From an uncultured Agathobacter sp. (lineage in GTDB: Bacteria > Bacillota > Clostridia > Lachnospirales > Lachnospiraceae): a stretch of 64,000 bases of DNA. Below the pieces are notes generated by a model, which was given only the letters and a program-made list of their open reading frames with translations, ran no database searches and was not told where the DNA came from. Shown in pieces: positions 41,836-52,288 of this stretch. The stretch is taken from the NCBI GenBank assembly GCA_910587655.1, contig CAJUND010000006.1:62001-126000 (forward strand). The letters run 5' to 3'. Numbering within the stretch: the stretch's first letter is position 1; each line of letters starts with the position of its first letter. A program made the translations under genes and the position numbers.

Positions 41836-43068
41836 ATGGAATTTGGATATATTGGAATCAACTATAAAAACGCAAACCAGGATATCATGGACCAGGTGTC
41901 GTTTACAGACAGCCGGAAAATAGATTTTTTACAGGAGGCATCCGTGCAGGGAATTGAGCAGTGCATGGTTTTGTCCACCTGCAACCGCAGCGAGGTATTT
42001 TTTTTCGCACCGGAGGTTCACGCTTTTTCGGCGGCGGAGAAGCTTTACCGGAGCTGTTTTCCCGGAGTGGAACTAAAAGCCTGCATCAAAAGCCTTGCCG
42101 GAACGGACGCCATTTCTTATCTGTTTCGGGTGACGGCGGGAATGGAGTCAATGGTTGCGGGGGAGGACCAGATTTTAGGGCAGGTAAAGGACGCCTTTGA
42201 CTTGTCAAAAACACTGGGCTGCACCGGAAAAGAACTAAATAAAGTGGTCCGTGAAGCAGTTACCTGCGCCAAAAAAATCAAGACAGAACTGAAAGTCAGT
42301 GAACAGCCGCTGTCCGTCAGCTATGTCGGTATCAGAAAGCTTGAAGAAGAATTTGGTATCCGCGGGAGAAAGGCATTTGTCATCGGAAGCGGAAATACTG
42401 CAGCGCTTGCCATCCGCTACCTTTATGAATACGGGGCGGACGGTGTATGTGTTTGCAGCAGAACGGCAGAACATGCCAGACAGCTTCAAAATAAGTTTCC
42501 CGGTCTGTCCATTGCGGCATACGAAGACCGTTATGAACAGATTGCAGAAAGCGATATCATTGTTTCCGCCACCGCCGCCCCGCACCAGGTGATTAAGTAT
42601 GAACGTTTAAAGCCTGGCAGGCGTGCGGCGTTTCTGGACCTTGCATCACCGAGGGACATTGAGACGGAGGTTGGAAAAAAAGCGCTGCTTCTTAATCTGG
42701 ACAGCTTAAACGCCATTGTGGAGCAGAATAAAAAGCTGCGGGGAAAGCTTCTGGAACAGGGGCAGGCAATGATAGAAGACGCACTCCTGGAAACGGTTTC
42801 ATGGCTGAACAGTACCGGTGTGGACCGGACCATTGAGTCCCTCCAGCTGCGGTGCGATGAAATCGTGGCGGACAGCTATGAATACTTAAACCGCAAACTG
42901 GCATTAAATTCCCGCGAACAGAAGATACTGAAAAAAATACTGAAAGCCTCGCTTCGGCGGCTGCTGCGGGAACCGATTCTGGAATTAAAGCATACGGATT
43001 CAAAAGAACAGCAGGATGAGTACCAGAAAATGTTAAACGAGCTGTTTCAGCTTAAGAAAGAGGAATAG
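41836..43068 (+). CDS. hemA: Glutamyl-tRNA reductase
   Basis: 410 residues. Catalytic cysteine in VLSTCNRSEVFF; ESMVAGEDQILGQVKDAF; NADP-binding KAFVIGSGNTAALAIRYL; C-terminal dimerisation helices. Reduces glutamyl-tRNA to glutamate semialdehyde, the substrate of HemL. ATG 41836 preferred over a TTG at 41824 because of spacing to AGGA. Confidence 0.96.
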   Translation: MEFGYIGINYKNANQDIMDQVSFTDSRKIDFLQEASVQGIEQCMVLSTCNRSEVFFFAPEVHAFSAAEKLYRSCFPGVELKACIKSLAGTDAISYLFRVTAGMESMVAGEDQILGQVKDAFDLSKTLGCTGKELNKVVREAVTCAKKIKTELKVSEQPLSVSYVGIRKLEEEFGIRGRKAFVIGSGNTAALAIRYLYEYGADGVCVCSRTAEHARQLQNKFPGLSIAAYEDRYEQIAESDIIVSATAAPHQVIKYERLKPGRRAAFLDLASPRDIETEVGKKALLLNLDSLNAIVEQNKKLRGKLLEQGQAMIEDALLETVSWLNSTGVDRTIESLQLRCDEIVADSYEYLNRKLALNSREQKILKKILKASLRRLLREPILELKHTDSKEQQDEYQKMLNELFQLKKEE

Positions 43069-43071
43069 TAC

Positions 43072-43962
43072 ATGCAGGTGGTAATTGGTACACGGGGTTC
43101 GCGTCTTGCACTGATGCAGGCACAGACCGTACAGAAAAAACTGGCGGATGCATACCCGGAACATGAATTTGTCCTTAAAATCATAAAGACAAAAGGCGAC
43201 AGGATTCAGAACGTGGCGCTGGATAAAATCGGTGACAAGGGACTTTTCGTGAAAGAAATCGAAAAGGAGCTTCTGGCCCATTCCATACATATGGCGGTAC
43301 ACAGCATGAAAGATATGCCTTTTGAACTGCCGGACGGACTCTGTTTTGCAAAGGCATGGGAGCGGGAGGACGCAAGGGATGTTCTTGTGTTAAGGGATGC
43401 GGACTGCCTTGACAGCCTGAAAAGAGGCGCAGTCATCGGAACGGGCAGCAAAAGACGCGCCTGCCAGCTGAAACTGCTTCGTCCGGACCTTGAGATTGTA
43501 AACATACGGGGAAATGTGGATACCCGCATTGCCAGAATGCATACGGAAAAAATGGATGGCATCGTGCTGGCGGCAGCCGGTCTGAAACGGCTGGGCAGAG
43601 AAGAACTGGTAACACAGTATTTAAAACCCTGCCAGATGGTTCCGGCTGCCGCGCAGGGACAGCTTGCCATCGAACTGCGGAAGGATGATAAAGACCTTTT
43701 ATCAAAAGTCAGTGCGTTTGCAGATGCTGACGCAGAAACCGCAGTACAGACAGAACGCCTCTTTCTGCAGAAAACCGGAGGGGGCTGCCATATGCCTGTG
43801 GGGGCATATGCCAGTATACTGCCGGATAAAAAGATTAAGCTTCTTGCTTTTTACGGAAATACAGACGGGACAAAAACTGTAAGGTGCACGGTGACAGCTG
43901 ACACGCCGGAGGCCGCAGCCTCAGAGGCTACGGCTGAATGCATGGCGCAGGCAGAAAACTGA
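43072..43962 (+). CDS. hemC: Hydroxymethylbilane synthase
   Basis: 296 residues. VVIGTRGSRLALMQAQ, AVHSMKDMPFELPDG, IGTGSKRRACQL and the dipyrromethane cysteine in GGGCHMPVGAYA. Polymerises four porphobilinogens. Starts 3 nt after the hemA stop. Confidence 0.96.
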   Translation: MQVVIGTRGSRLALMQAQTVQKKLADAYPEHEFVLKIIKTKGDRIQNVALDKIGDKGLFVKEIEKELLAHSIHMAVHSMKDMPFELPDGLCFAKAWEREDARDVLVLRDADCLDSLKRGAVIGTGSKRRACQLKLLRPDLEIVNIRGNVDTRIARMHTEKMDGIVLAAAGLKRLGREELVTQYLKPCQMVPAAAQGQLAIELRKDDKDLLSKVSAFADADAETAVQTERLFLQKTGGGCHMPVGAYASILPDKKIKLLAFYGNTDGTKTVRCTVTADTPEAAASEATAECMAQAEN

Positions 43963-43977
43963 AAGGAGAATCAAGTT

Positions 43978-45465
43978 ATGGTATATCTGACAGGCGCAGG
44001 ACCGGGGGATACGGGACTGGTGACAGTAAAAGCGCTGGAATTAATAAAAAAAGCGGACTGTATTGTTTATGACCGTCTGGCGGCGCCGGAGCTTTTGGAC
44101 GATGCCAGGGAGGACTGTGAGAAAATATACGTGGGAAAAGCAGACAGCCGCTGTATCCTTACCCAGGAGCAGATTAACGGGCTTCTGGTGGAAAAAGCCC
44201 GTATATATAAATGCGTGGTACGCTTAAAGGGCGGTGACCCCTATGTGTTCGGACGCGGCGGGGAGGAAGGTATGTACCTTCGTGCGCATGATACGGAATT
44301 TACCGTTGTGCCGGGCGTTTCCTCTGCGGTTGCGGGGGCGGCATATGCTGGAATCCCGGTGACACACCGGGGGCTGGCGAATTCCTTCCGCGTAATCACG
44401 GCGCACCGGATGCAGGAAGGGGAGCCGGACTACCGGACCATGCTGGATGAAGACGAAACCCTCGTATTTTTAATGGGACTGGCACGGATTGAACAGATTG
44501 CAGAAGGTCTGGTGAATGCGGGCAGAAAGCCTGAAACACCGGCTGCTGTTATTTCCTGCGCCACCACAAATATCCAGCAGGTATGTGAAGGAACGCTGTC
44601 TGATATTGCAGAAAAAACAAAAACAGCAGCGCTTTTATCTCCTGCCATGGTCGTTGTGGGAAACGTGGTTTCCCTTCGTGAACAGCTTTCATTTTTTGAG
44701 GAGCGGCCGCTCTGGGGAAAACGTTTTCTCGTACCCAAAATCGGCACGAAACCGTCCAGGCTTGCAGAGATGCTGCGTGCCCGCGGCGCGTTTGTGAAAG
44801 AATGCGCAGTGGGAAGGATTACCGGCATTCCTGCAAAGTACAGAAGGCAGGAACTTGCACAGGTGGATATTCTTTTATTTACCAGTGCAAACGGTGTGGA
44901 GTATTTTATGAAAAACCTGTTTTCCTCCGGGCTGGATGTGCGTGCGCTCCATGGCGTAAAAATTGCGGTAATCGGAAATAAAACCGCAGAAAAGCTGCAG
45001 CAGTACGGACTGCGTTCTGATTTAATCCCGGAAAAACAGGACAGCGCCGGTCTGGTGAGGGCACTGAAGGAATTTATTGAAACGAAGGTAAAAAAGAACC
45101 CGTTCCAGTCGGTTTCCATCTGGTATCCGACCGCAAAAAATGCGGAGGACGACCTTGTGGATGCGGTTCTTTCCGTGGGGGAGTGCGGCAGGTTAAATGT
45201 ATATGAAAATGCGGCATGCGTTCCGGAGGATATGAATCTTCTGGATTTTGACGGAATCTTTTTTACCTGCGCTTCCTCGGCAAAACGGCTGCTTGCGGGA
45301 AAAACAAAAGAGGAGCTTCAGACATTAAACAGCCGCGTAACCATGTATTCCATCGGAAGCAAATGCAGCGGCGCACTGAAAGCGCTTGGTGTGGATGCAG
45401 TGGAAGCAGCCGTAAGCAGCTATGAGGGACTTTGCGATATCCTGACAGGGCAGGGAAAATTATGA
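43978..45465 (+). CDS. cobA-hemD: Uroporphyrinogen-III C-methyltransferase / synthase fusion
   Basis: 495 residues in two halves. N-terminal SAM methyltransferase (about 1-245): YLTGAGPGDTGLVTVKAL, RLKGGDPYVFGRGGEE, VVPGVSSAVAGAAYAGIPVTHRG. C-terminal uroporphyrinogen-III synthase (about 250-495): RFLVPKIGTKPSRLAEM, LFTSANGVEYF. Produces uroporphyrinogen III and methylates it to precorrin-2, the branch to siroheme and B12. The stop overlaps the priA ATG. Confidence 0.94.
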   Translation: MVYLTGAGPGDTGLVTVKALELIKKADCIVYDRLAAPELLDDAREDCEKIYVGKADSRCILTQEQINGLLVEKARIYKCVVRLKGGDPYVFGRGGEEGMYLRAHDTEFTVVPGVSSAVAGAAYAGIPVTHRGLANSFRVITAHRMQEGEPDYRTMLDEDETLVFLMGLARIEQIAEGLVNAGRKPETPAAVISCATTNIQQVCEGTLSDIAEKTKTAALLSPAMVVVGNVVSLREQLSFFEERPLWGKRFLVPKIGTKPSRLAEMLRARGAFVKECAVGRITGIPAKYRRQELAQVDILLFTSANGVEYFMKNLFSSGLDVRALHGVKIAVIGNKTAEKLQQYGLRSDLIPEKQDSAGLVRALKEFIETKVKKNPFQSVSIWYPTAKNAEDDLVDAVLSVGECGRLNVYENAACVPEDMNLLDFDGIFFTCASSAKRLLAGKTKEELQTLNSRVTMYSIGSKCSGALKALGVDAVEAAVSSYEGLCDILTGQGKL

Positions 45466-47705
45466 AATATGCAAATGTAATCGTGGATATTTCCATTGAT
45501 AAGCTGGATAAGACATTCCAGTACCGGATTCCGGAGGAACTGGAGGAGAAGATTGCGGTCGGGGTGCAGGTGGATATACCGTTCGGACGCCGCACAGTGA
45601 CCGGATATGTGACGGAGCTGACAGACCAGCCGGAGATTGATGTGACAAAAATCCGTCCCCTGAACGGTGTTCATGAAGGAAGTGTTGCAATTACCGCACA
45701 ATTGGTTGCACTTGCAGGCTGGATACAGAAAAATTACGGTTCCACCATGAACCAGGCGCTGAAAACGGTTATTCCGGTCCGGCGCAAAATCAGGCAGACA
45801 GAGCATAAGAGAGTCCGGCTTCTGTTATCAGAAGAACAGGCTGCAGGAAAACTTGCGCTGTTTGAAGAAAAAAAACACACGGCAAAGGCAAGGCTGCTCA
45901 GGGAACTGATTGCCGGACATGAAATAGATTATACATTGCTTACGGGAAAGTTAAATATTGCGCCGGCAACCATCCGCGGAATGGAACAGCAGAAAATCCT
46001 GCTGGTGGAGACAACAAGAAATTACCGGAATCCGGTTGCACATTTTGAGAAAAAGGACTATGATAGAATACTCAATGAAAATCAGAAGCGCGTCGTGTCT
46101 GCAGTGGTATCAGACATGGAAGAAGGAAAGCACCTGACCTATCTGTTAAAGGGTGTGACCGGAAGTGGAAAGACGGAAGTTTACATGGAACTGATTGCCC
46201 ATGTGTTAAAGCAGGGGCGGCAGGCAGTTGTCCTGATTCCCGAAATTGCGCTTACCTACCAGACCGTGATGCGTTTTTACAACCGGTTCGGGGACAGGGT
46301 TTCCATCTTAAATTCCAGGCTTTCGCAGGGGGAGCGCTTTGACCAGTTCGCCCGTGCCAGGGCAGGGGACATTGATATTATGATAGGTCCCCGTTCGGCG
46401 CTGTTTACCCCGTTTCCTGACCTGGGGCTGATTATCATTGATGAAGAACATGAAACCTCGTACAAAAGCGAGACCGTACCGCGGTACCACGCAAGGGAGA
46501 CTGCAATTGAACGTGCGGCAATGAACCATGCCAGTGTGGTACTTGGTTCAGCCACGCCTTCGGTGGACAGCTATTACCAGGCGTCGCTTGGAAATTACAG
46601 GCTTCTGGAACTGAATGAGCGTGTGGACAACAAACCGCTTCCGGACTGCGAAGTGGTGGATCTGCGGGAAGAACTCAGAATGGGGAACTGCTCCATCTTA
46701 AGCGGGCGCCTGCAGGAGCTGGTACAGGACCGTCTGGAAAAAAAACAGCAGACGATGCTTTTTTTAAACCGGAGGGGAGTTTCCGGATTTATTTCATGCA
46801 GATCCTGCGGATATGTGGTACAATGTCCCCACTGTGATGTTTCCTTAAGCCTGCATCAGTCGCAGCGTATGGTCTGCCATTACTGCGGCTATGAGCAGCC
46901 GCAGCCGGCTGTCTGTCCATCCTGCAAAAGCAGGTATCTGGGCGCATTTAAGGCAGGGACGGAAAAGATAGAAATGCATGTGAAAAAAATTTTTCCAAAG
47001 GCGCGCATCATCCGTATGGATGCCGATACAACAAGGACAAAGGATTCCTACGAGAAAATCCTGCAGGCATTTGCAAACCAGGAGGCGGATATCCTGATTG
47101 GCACACAGATGATTGTGAAGGGCCATGATTTTCCAAATGTAACGCTTGTGGGTGTGCTTGCAGCGGATATGTCGCTGCATGTGGCGGACTACCATGCAAA
47201 CGAGCGTACATTTGCGCTTCTGACACAGGCCATCGGGCGTGCAGGACGCGGCAGTAAGCCGGGGTATGCCGTAATCCAGACCTATGACCCGGAGCATTTT
47301 GCCATCCAGACGGCAAAGGCGCAGGACTATGAAAGCTTTTACAAAAAAGAAATTGCCTACCGCAGCATGCTTTATTATCCGCCGGTATGGAATCTGCTTG
47401 TAGTACACTGCAGTTTTGGGAACCAGGATACGCTGGAAGCCGCGGCAGGGCTTCTGGCAGAGCGCATAAAATGCACCATTGCAGAACAGGGGCAAAGGGT
47501 TCACCTGGTTGGTCCGGCAGACGCTGCAGTTTCCAAAATAAACGACATATACCATAAGGTCATATACATGAAAACAGAGTCCTATGACACCCTTGTGGAA
47601 TTAAAAGACGGACTGCTGGCATATATAAAAAGTGATAACAAAGAAAAAAACATATTTTCCGATATTACAATACAGTTTGATTTTAACCCGGTAAGTGGTT
47701 TTTAA
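45462..47705 (+). CDS. priA: Primosomal protein N' (replication restart helicase)
   Basis: 747 residues. Walker A GVTGSGKTEVYME, DEEH box IIDEEHETSYK, zinc-binding CRSCGYVVQCPHCD and CHYCGYEQPQPAVCPSC, and QMIVKGHDFPNVTLVGVL, AIGRAGRG. Restarts collapsed forks. I start at ATG 45462, overlapping the cobA-hemD stop (ATGA); frame open to 45432. Confidence 0.96.
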   Translation: MKYANVIVDISIDKLDKTFQYRIPEELEEKIAVGVQVDIPFGRRTVTGYVTELTDQPEIDVTKIRPLNGVHEGSVAITAQLVALAGWIQKNYGSTMNQALKTVIPVRRKIRQTEHKRVRLLLSEEQAAGKLALFEEKKHTAKARLLRELIAGHEIDYTLLTGKLNIAPATIRGMEQQKILLVETTRNYRNPVAHFEKKDYDRILNENQKRVVSAVVSDMEEGKHLTYLLKGVTGSGKTEVYMELIAHVLKQGRQAVVLIPEIALTYQTVMRFYNRFGDRVSILNSRLSQGERFDQFARARAGDIDIMIGPRSALFTPFPDLGLIIIDEEHETSYKSETVPRYHARETAIERAAMNHASVVLGSATPSVDSYYQASLGNYRLLELNERVDNKPLPDCEVVDLREELRMGNCSILSGRLQELVQDRLEKKQQTMLFLNRRGVSGFISCRSCGYVVQCPHCDVSLSLHQSQRMVCHYCGYEQPQPAVCPSCKSRYLGAFKAGTEKIEMHVKKIFPKARIIRMDADTTRTKDSYEKILQAFANQEADILIGTQMIVKGHDFPNVTLVGVLAADMSLHVADYHANERTFALLTQAIGRAGRGSKPGYAVIQTYDPEHFAIQTAKAQDYESFYKKEIAYRSMLYYPPVWNLLVVHCSFGNQDTLEAAAGLLAERIKCTIAEQGQRVHLVGPADAAVSKINDIYHKVIYMKTESYDTLVELKDGLLAYIKSDNKEKNIFSDITIQFDFNPVSGF

Positions 47706-47722
47706 GAACAAGGAGGTAAATT

Positions 47723-48193
47723 ATGGCACTGAGAACCATTCGTTTACAGGGAGACCCTGTACTGAACAAAGTATGCAGACAGATTCCGGAGATGACGTCA
47801 AGAATCCGGACGCTTGCAGAGGATATGCTGGAAACCATGTATGAGGCAAACGGCGTCGGGCTTGCCGCCCCGCAGGTTGGAATCCTAAAGCGTCTTGTGG
47901 TGATTGATGCCGGGGACGGTCCGTATATTATGGTGAATCCGGAAATAATAGAAACATCCGGGGAACAGACAGGGGATGAGGGCTGCCTGTCCGTTCCGGG
48001 AAAGGCAGGCGAGGTGACGCGTCCGAACTATGTGAAGGCAAAGTACTATGACCTGGACATGAATGAGTGCGAGGTGACGGGAGAGGAACTGCTTGCCCGT
48101 GCCATCTGCCATGAAGTGGAACATCTGGACGGACACCTTTATGTGGAAAAAGTAAAGGGCGGCCTGCATGATGTTGTAAACGAGGATGAATAA
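47723..48193 (+). CDS. def: Peptide deformylase
   Basis: 156 residues. Three motifs intact: GVGLAAPQVG, EGCLSVPG (metal Cys) and ICHEVEHLDG. Removes formyl from nascent N-terminal Met. fmt follows 17 nt later. Ribosome binding site AAGGAGGT. Confidence 0.97.
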   Translation: MALRTIRLQGDPVLNKVCRQIPEMTSRIRTLAEDMLETMYEANGVGLAAPQVGILKRLVVIDAGDGPYIMVNPEIIETSGEQTGDEGCLSVPGKAGEVTRPNYVKAKYYDLDMNECEVTGEELLARAICHEVEHLDGHLYVEKVKGGLHDVVNEDE

Positions 48194-48210
48194 CAGCGGA
48201 GAAAACAATT

Positions 48211-49143
48211 ATGAAAGTAGTATTTATGGGGACACCGGATTTTGCGGTGGATACACTGGAAGAAATCATCCGGGCGGGACATGAAGTCGTACTTGCAGTC
48301 ACCCAGCCGGATAAACCAAAGGGCAGGGGAAAGGCACTGCAGTTTCCGCCCGTCAAGGAGTGCGCAATTTCCCACGGAATCGAAGTATTCCAGCCTGCCA
48401 GGGTCAAAGAGGACAGCAATATCGAATATATCAAAAAATTCAGACCGGAAATCATTGTCGCAGCGGCGTTCGGGCAGATTCTGCCCCAGAGTCTTCTGGA
48501 CCTGCCGGAGTACGGATGCATTAACGTCCATGCATCCCTTCTGCCGAAATACCGCGGGGCAGCGCCAATCCAGTGGGCAGTCATTAACGGGGAAGAGGTG
48601 ACCGGCGTTACCATCCAGCGTATGGCAATGGGAATTGATACCGGGGATATGATTGCAAAATGTGAGGTGCGTATTGCAGAGGATGAAACCGGAGGAAGCT
48701 TATTTGACAAACTGGCAGCCGCCGGGGCAAAGCTCTGTGTGGAAGCCATGGACATGCTGGAAAAAGGCACTGCGGTATTTACGCCCCAGGACCATGAAGC
48801 CGCCACGCATACCAGCATGATTACGAAAGAACTGGGAGACATTGACTGGAACCGTCCGGCAGCGGAGCTGGAGCGGCTGGTCAGGGGATTAAACCCGTGG
48901 CCGAGCGCCTATACCCGTTTAAACGGAAAAACCTTAAAAATCTGGCGGGCAGAATATCTGGATGAGGACAGTAACATGCATGCCGGAACCGTTGTACGGA
49001 CCGAAAAGGATGCGCTGGTCGTGCAGACGAAAGAGGGATGCCTTGCACTCCTGGAAGTGCAGCTTGAGGGGAAAAAACGGATGGATACCGGGGCATTTTT
49101 ACGCGGGTTTCCGGTAGAAACCGGAACAGTATTAACAAATTAG
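48211..49143 (+). CDS. fmt: Methionyl-tRNA formyltransferase
   Basis: 310 residues. MGTPDFAVDTLEEI, INVHASLLPKYRGAAPIQWA with catalytic His, and GVTIQRMAMGIDTGDMI; C-terminal tRNA-binding domain. Formylates initiator tRNA; functionally paired with def. A standard def-fmt order. Confidence 0.97.
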   Translation: MKVVFMGTPDFAVDTLEEIIRAGHEVVLAVTQPDKPKGRGKALQFPPVKECAISHGIEVFQPARVKEDSNIEYIKKFRPEIIVAAAFGQILPQSLLDLPEYGCINVHASLLPKYRGAAPIQWAVINGEEVTGVTIQRMAMGIDTGDMIAKCEVRIAEDETGGSLFDKLAAAGAKLCVEAMDMLEKGTAVFTPQDHEAATHTSMITKELGDIDWNRPAAELERLVRGLNPWPSAYTRLNGKTLKIWRAEYLDEDSNMHAGTVVRTEKDALVVQTKEGCLALLEVQLEGKKRMDTGAFLRGFPVETGTVLTN

Positions 49144-49168
49144 TTATTTATTGGTAAAGGAGGAGAAG

Positions 49169-49873
49169 ATGCCTTACTTTTATTTTGACCGAACCTATTT
49201 TCTGGTTCTGATTGGTGCAGTCATCTGTATGATTGCTTCTGCAATGGTAAAGAGTACCTTTAAGCGTTACAGCAGATGCAACAGCCTTTCCGGTATGACC
49301 GGGGAACAGGTGGCAATGCGTGTTCTGCATGCAGCGGGGATTTATGATGTGACCGTGCGTCATGTACCGGGAAATCTGACGGACCATTATAATCCTGCAA
49401 ATAAAACAGTAAATCTTTCCGATGTGGTCTGCTTCGGAAAATCAGTAGCATCCGCAGGGGTTGCCGCCCATGAGTGCGGACATGCCATCCAGCATGCGCA
49501 CGGTTATGTGCCGCTGAAGCTGCGCACAGCGTTCCTTCCGGTGGCGCAGTTTGGTTCCGCGTTCGCATGGCCGGTCATTCTGGTGGGATTTTTTATTAAC
49601 AGCCGTTCGTCAGCAGTGATTATTAACATAGGAATCCTGATGTTTTCCTTTGCAGTAATTTTCCAGCTTCTGACGCTTCCGGTTGAGTTCAATGCTTCAA
49701 GAAGGGCGATGGAACTGCTGCGTTCCCAGGGGATTTTAGGAGACCAGGAGCTTGGGTATACAGGAAAAGTCCTTAGAGCTGCCGCCCTTACCTATGTGGC
49801 GTCTGCCGCCGCGGCAATTTTACAGCTTCTGCGGGTAATCATCCTGTTCGGGGGTAGAAGCAGTGACGACTGA
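49169..49873 (+). CDS. Membrane zinc metallopeptidase (YugP type)
   Basis: 234 residues from ATG 49169 behind AAAGGAGGA. HEXXH in VAAHECGHAIQHAHGY flanked by hydrophobic segments (N-terminal, about 115-135, 145-175, 205-225). Belongs to the YugP/Zn_peptidase_2 family, commonly found between fmt and rsmB in Clostridia; substrate unknown. Overlaps rsmB by 11 nt. Confidence 0.92.
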   Translation: MPYFYFDRTYFLVLIGAVICMIASAMVKSTFKRYSRCNSLSGMTGEQVAMRVLHAAGIYDVTVRHVPGNLTDHYNPANKTVNLSDVVCFGKSVASAGVAAHECGHAIQHAHGYVPLKLRTAFLPVAQFGSAFAWPVILVGFFINSRSSAVIINIGILMFSFAVIFQLLTLPVEFNASRRAMELLRSQGILGDQELGYTGKVLRAAALTYVASAAAAILQLLRVIILFGGRSSDD

Positions 49874-51176
49874 AAATACGAGGGAACTGGCGCTTGACAT
49901 GCTGGTTTCCATCAACGAAGAAGGGCAGTACAGCCATCTGCTCCTGCGCCAGGTACTGGAAAAATACCAGTACCTGGACAAAAAGGAGCGCGCATTTCTG
50001 ACAAGGCTGACCGAGGGAACCATAGAGCGGAGGATTACCCTCGATTATGTAATTGACTCCTTTTCCAGAACAAAAGTGAATAAAATGAAACCGCTGATCC
50101 GGAACCTGCTTCGTCTTGGAGTTTACCAGATTATGTATATGGACAGCGTGCCGGATTCCGCGGCGTGCAATGAGGCGGTTAAGCTTGCCAGAAAGCACGG
50201 GTTTTCCGGTCTGTCCGGATTTGTGAACGGTGTTTTAAGAAGCGTTGCAAGGGGATGGAAAGAGGTAACATATCCGGATGAACGGACGGCTTCTGCAAAG
50301 GCATGGTCCGTCCGTTATTCTGTGCCGGAATGGATGATTGCACTCTGGCAGGCATCATACGGGATGGAGCAGACAAGGGAAATTCTGGAAGGCTTTCAGG
50401 GGGAGTTTCCGTTGTGCATCCGTGTAAACAAAAATAAAACCACGCCGGAAGATTTAAGGAAGAAGCTGGAAGCCGCGGGGATTACTGTGGAAGCAGCCGG
50501 AGGGCTTTCCCATGCATTTTTTGTCCGCGGTGTGGATTATCCCGCCGCGGTTCCCGGTTTTGCGGAAGGGGAATTTTATGTGCAGGATATCAGTTCCATG
50601 CGGGTGGCGGAGCTTGCTGACGTGAAAAAAGGCGATTACGTGATTGACGTCTGCGCCGCACCGGGCGGGAAAAGCATTTACCTTGCAGAGCTGCTTAAAG
50701 GCAGCGGTATGGTTGAGGCGAGGGACCTGACAGAATACAAGGTGGGAATGCTGGAAGAAAATATCAAAAGGCACGGGCTTACTAATTGTAAAGCTGTTTT
50801 AATGGACGCACTGGCGGATGACGCAGATTCCCACGGCAGGGCGGACGTGTTAATCTGCGACCTGCCATGCTCCGGACTTGGCGTGATGGGGAAAAAAACG
50901 GATATCCGTTACAAAATGACACTGGAAAAGGCAAAAGAGCTTGCCGGTCTGCAGAGACAGATTCTGTCTGTCGTACATAACTATGTAAAGCCGGGCGGTA
51001 CCCTCGTATATAGTACCTGTACGCTGCATGATGAAGAAAACGAAAAAAATGTGGAGTGGTTTGCAAAAAACTTTCCGGAATTTGGACTGGTATCGCAGGA
51101 ACAGATTTTTCCCCGCGCAGGACAGGGGGATGGATTTTTCCTTTGTAAATTTGTACGGGATGGAGCAGGGCGATGA
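49863..51176 (+). CDS. rsmB: 16S rRNA m5C967 methyltransferase
   Basis: 437 residues, GTG start. N-terminal NusB-like domain (1-130), then a SAM domain: IDVCAAPGGKSIYLAEL, CDLPCSGLGVMGKKTDIRY with catalytic Cys, YSTCTLHDEENE. Stop overlaps rlmN start (ATGA). Confidence 0.95.
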   Translation: MTTENTRELALDMLVSINEEGQYSHLLLRQVLEKYQYLDKKERAFLTRLTEGTIERRITLDYVIDSFSRTKVNKMKPLIRNLLRLGVYQIMYMDSVPDSAACNEAVKLARKHGFSGLSGFVNGVLRSVARGWKEVTYPDERTASAKAWSVRYSVPEWMIALWQASYGMEQTREILEGFQGEFPLCIRVNKNKTTPEDLRKKLEAAGITVEAAGGLSHAFFVRGVDYPAAVPGFAEGEFYVQDISSMRVAELADVKKGDYVIDVCAAPGGKSIYLAELLKGSGMVEARDLTEYKVGMLEENIKRHGLTNCKAVLMDALADDADSHGRADVLICDLPCSGLGVMGKKTDIRYKMTLEKAKELAGLQRQILSVVHNYVKPGGTLVYSTCTLHDEENEKNVEWFAKNFPEFGLVSQEQIFPRAGQGDGFFLCKFVRDGAGR

Positions 51177-52204
51177 ACGAAAAAACAGACATTAAATCAA
51201 TGAACCTGGAAGAACTGACACAGTTTGTAACGGAACTCGGGGAAAAGAAATTCCGTGCAAAGCAGATTTATGAATGGCTTCACGTAAAGCATGCATATAC
51301 ATTTTCAAAAATGACAAATCTCTCCGGTGAGCTCAGGAAACGGCTGGAAGCTTCCTGCAGCATCACGGCATTAAGACAGGAGGAAGTACAGGTTTCCAGG
51401 CAGGACGGCACCAGGAAATATCTGTTTGCGCTGGAAGACGGGAATCTGATTGAGAGCGTGCTGATGAGGTATAAGCATGGAAATTCCGTGTGCATCTCCT
51501 CCCAGGCGGGCTGCCGGATGGGATGCGTATTCTGTGCATCCACACTCGGCGGTCTGGTACGGAACCTGACAGCGGCGGAAATGCTTGACCAGGTCTATGC
51601 AATCGGAAAAGATACCGGGGAGCGGGTTTCCCATGTGGTTGTTATGGGAACCGGGGAGCCGCTGGATAACTATGTACAGCTTGTAAAATTTATAGGTATG
51701 CTTACGGATGAAAACGGGCTGCATATCAGCCAGAGAAACCTTACCGTGTCTACCTGCGGGATTGTCCCCCGCATCCGGGAGCTTGCCGGCAGGCAGTTTG
51801 CCATTACGCTGGCGCTTTCCCTGCATGCGCCGAACCAGGAAAAACGCAGGGAGCTGATGCCGGTTGCAAACAGATATGAGATTCATGAGGTAGTGGATGC
51901 CTGCCGGTATTATTTTGAAAAGACCGGACGCAGGATCACCTTTGAATACAGCCTTGTGGGCGGCGTGAATGACAGTAAAGAGGATGCCGGGGAGCTGTGT
52001 AAGCTGCTTTCAGGCATGAACTGCCATGTAAACCTGATTCCGGTCAATCCGGTACGGGAAAATCATTTTATACCGTCAGATACCCGCGCGACAGCGGCTT
52101 TTAAGGAAAAACTGGAAAAAAACGGATTAAATGTGACGGTGCGGCGGGAAATGGGATGCGATATTGACGGCGCATGCGGACAGCTGCGGCACAGATATCT
52201 GTAG
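51173..52204 (+). CDS. rlmN: 23S rRNA/tRNA m2A methyltransferase (radical SAM)
   Basis: 343 residues. Radical-SAM cysteines in CRMGCVFCAST, VVMGTGEPLDNYV, LALSLHAPNQEKRRELMP, and the second catalytic Cys in REMGCDIDGACGQL. Methylates A2503 of 23S rRNA. Confidence 0.97.
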   Translation: MNEKTDIKSMNLEELTQFVTELGEKKFRAKQIYEWLHVKHAYTFSKMTNLSGELRKRLEASCSITALRQEEVQVSRQDGTRKYLFALEDGNLIESVLMRYKHGNSVCISSQAGCRMGCVFCASTLGGLVRNLTAAEMLDQVYAIGKDTGERVSHVVVMGTGEPLDNYVQLVKFIGMLTDENGLHISQRNLTVSTCGIVPRIRELAGRQFAITLALSLHAPNQEKRRELMPVANRYEIHEVVDACRYYFEKTGRRITFEYSLVGGVNDSKEDAGELCKLLSGMNCHVNLIPVNPVRENHFIPSDTRATAAFKEKLEKNGLNVTVRREMGCDIDGACGQLRHRYL

Positions 52205-52210
52205 CAGTAC

Positions 52211-52240
52211 TTGCCAAATACCATAAGAATGTGGTAATAT
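52211..52240 (+). promoter_or_regulatory. Candidate promoter before prpC
   Basis: TTGCCA (52211-52216), 18-nt spacer, TAATAT (52235-52240). Could give prpC-prkC transcription independent of the upstream operon. Confidence 0.6.
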
Positions 52241-52288
52241 TTACAGATGATGGGATGATATGCTCCACTATGAGAAAGGATAAGACGG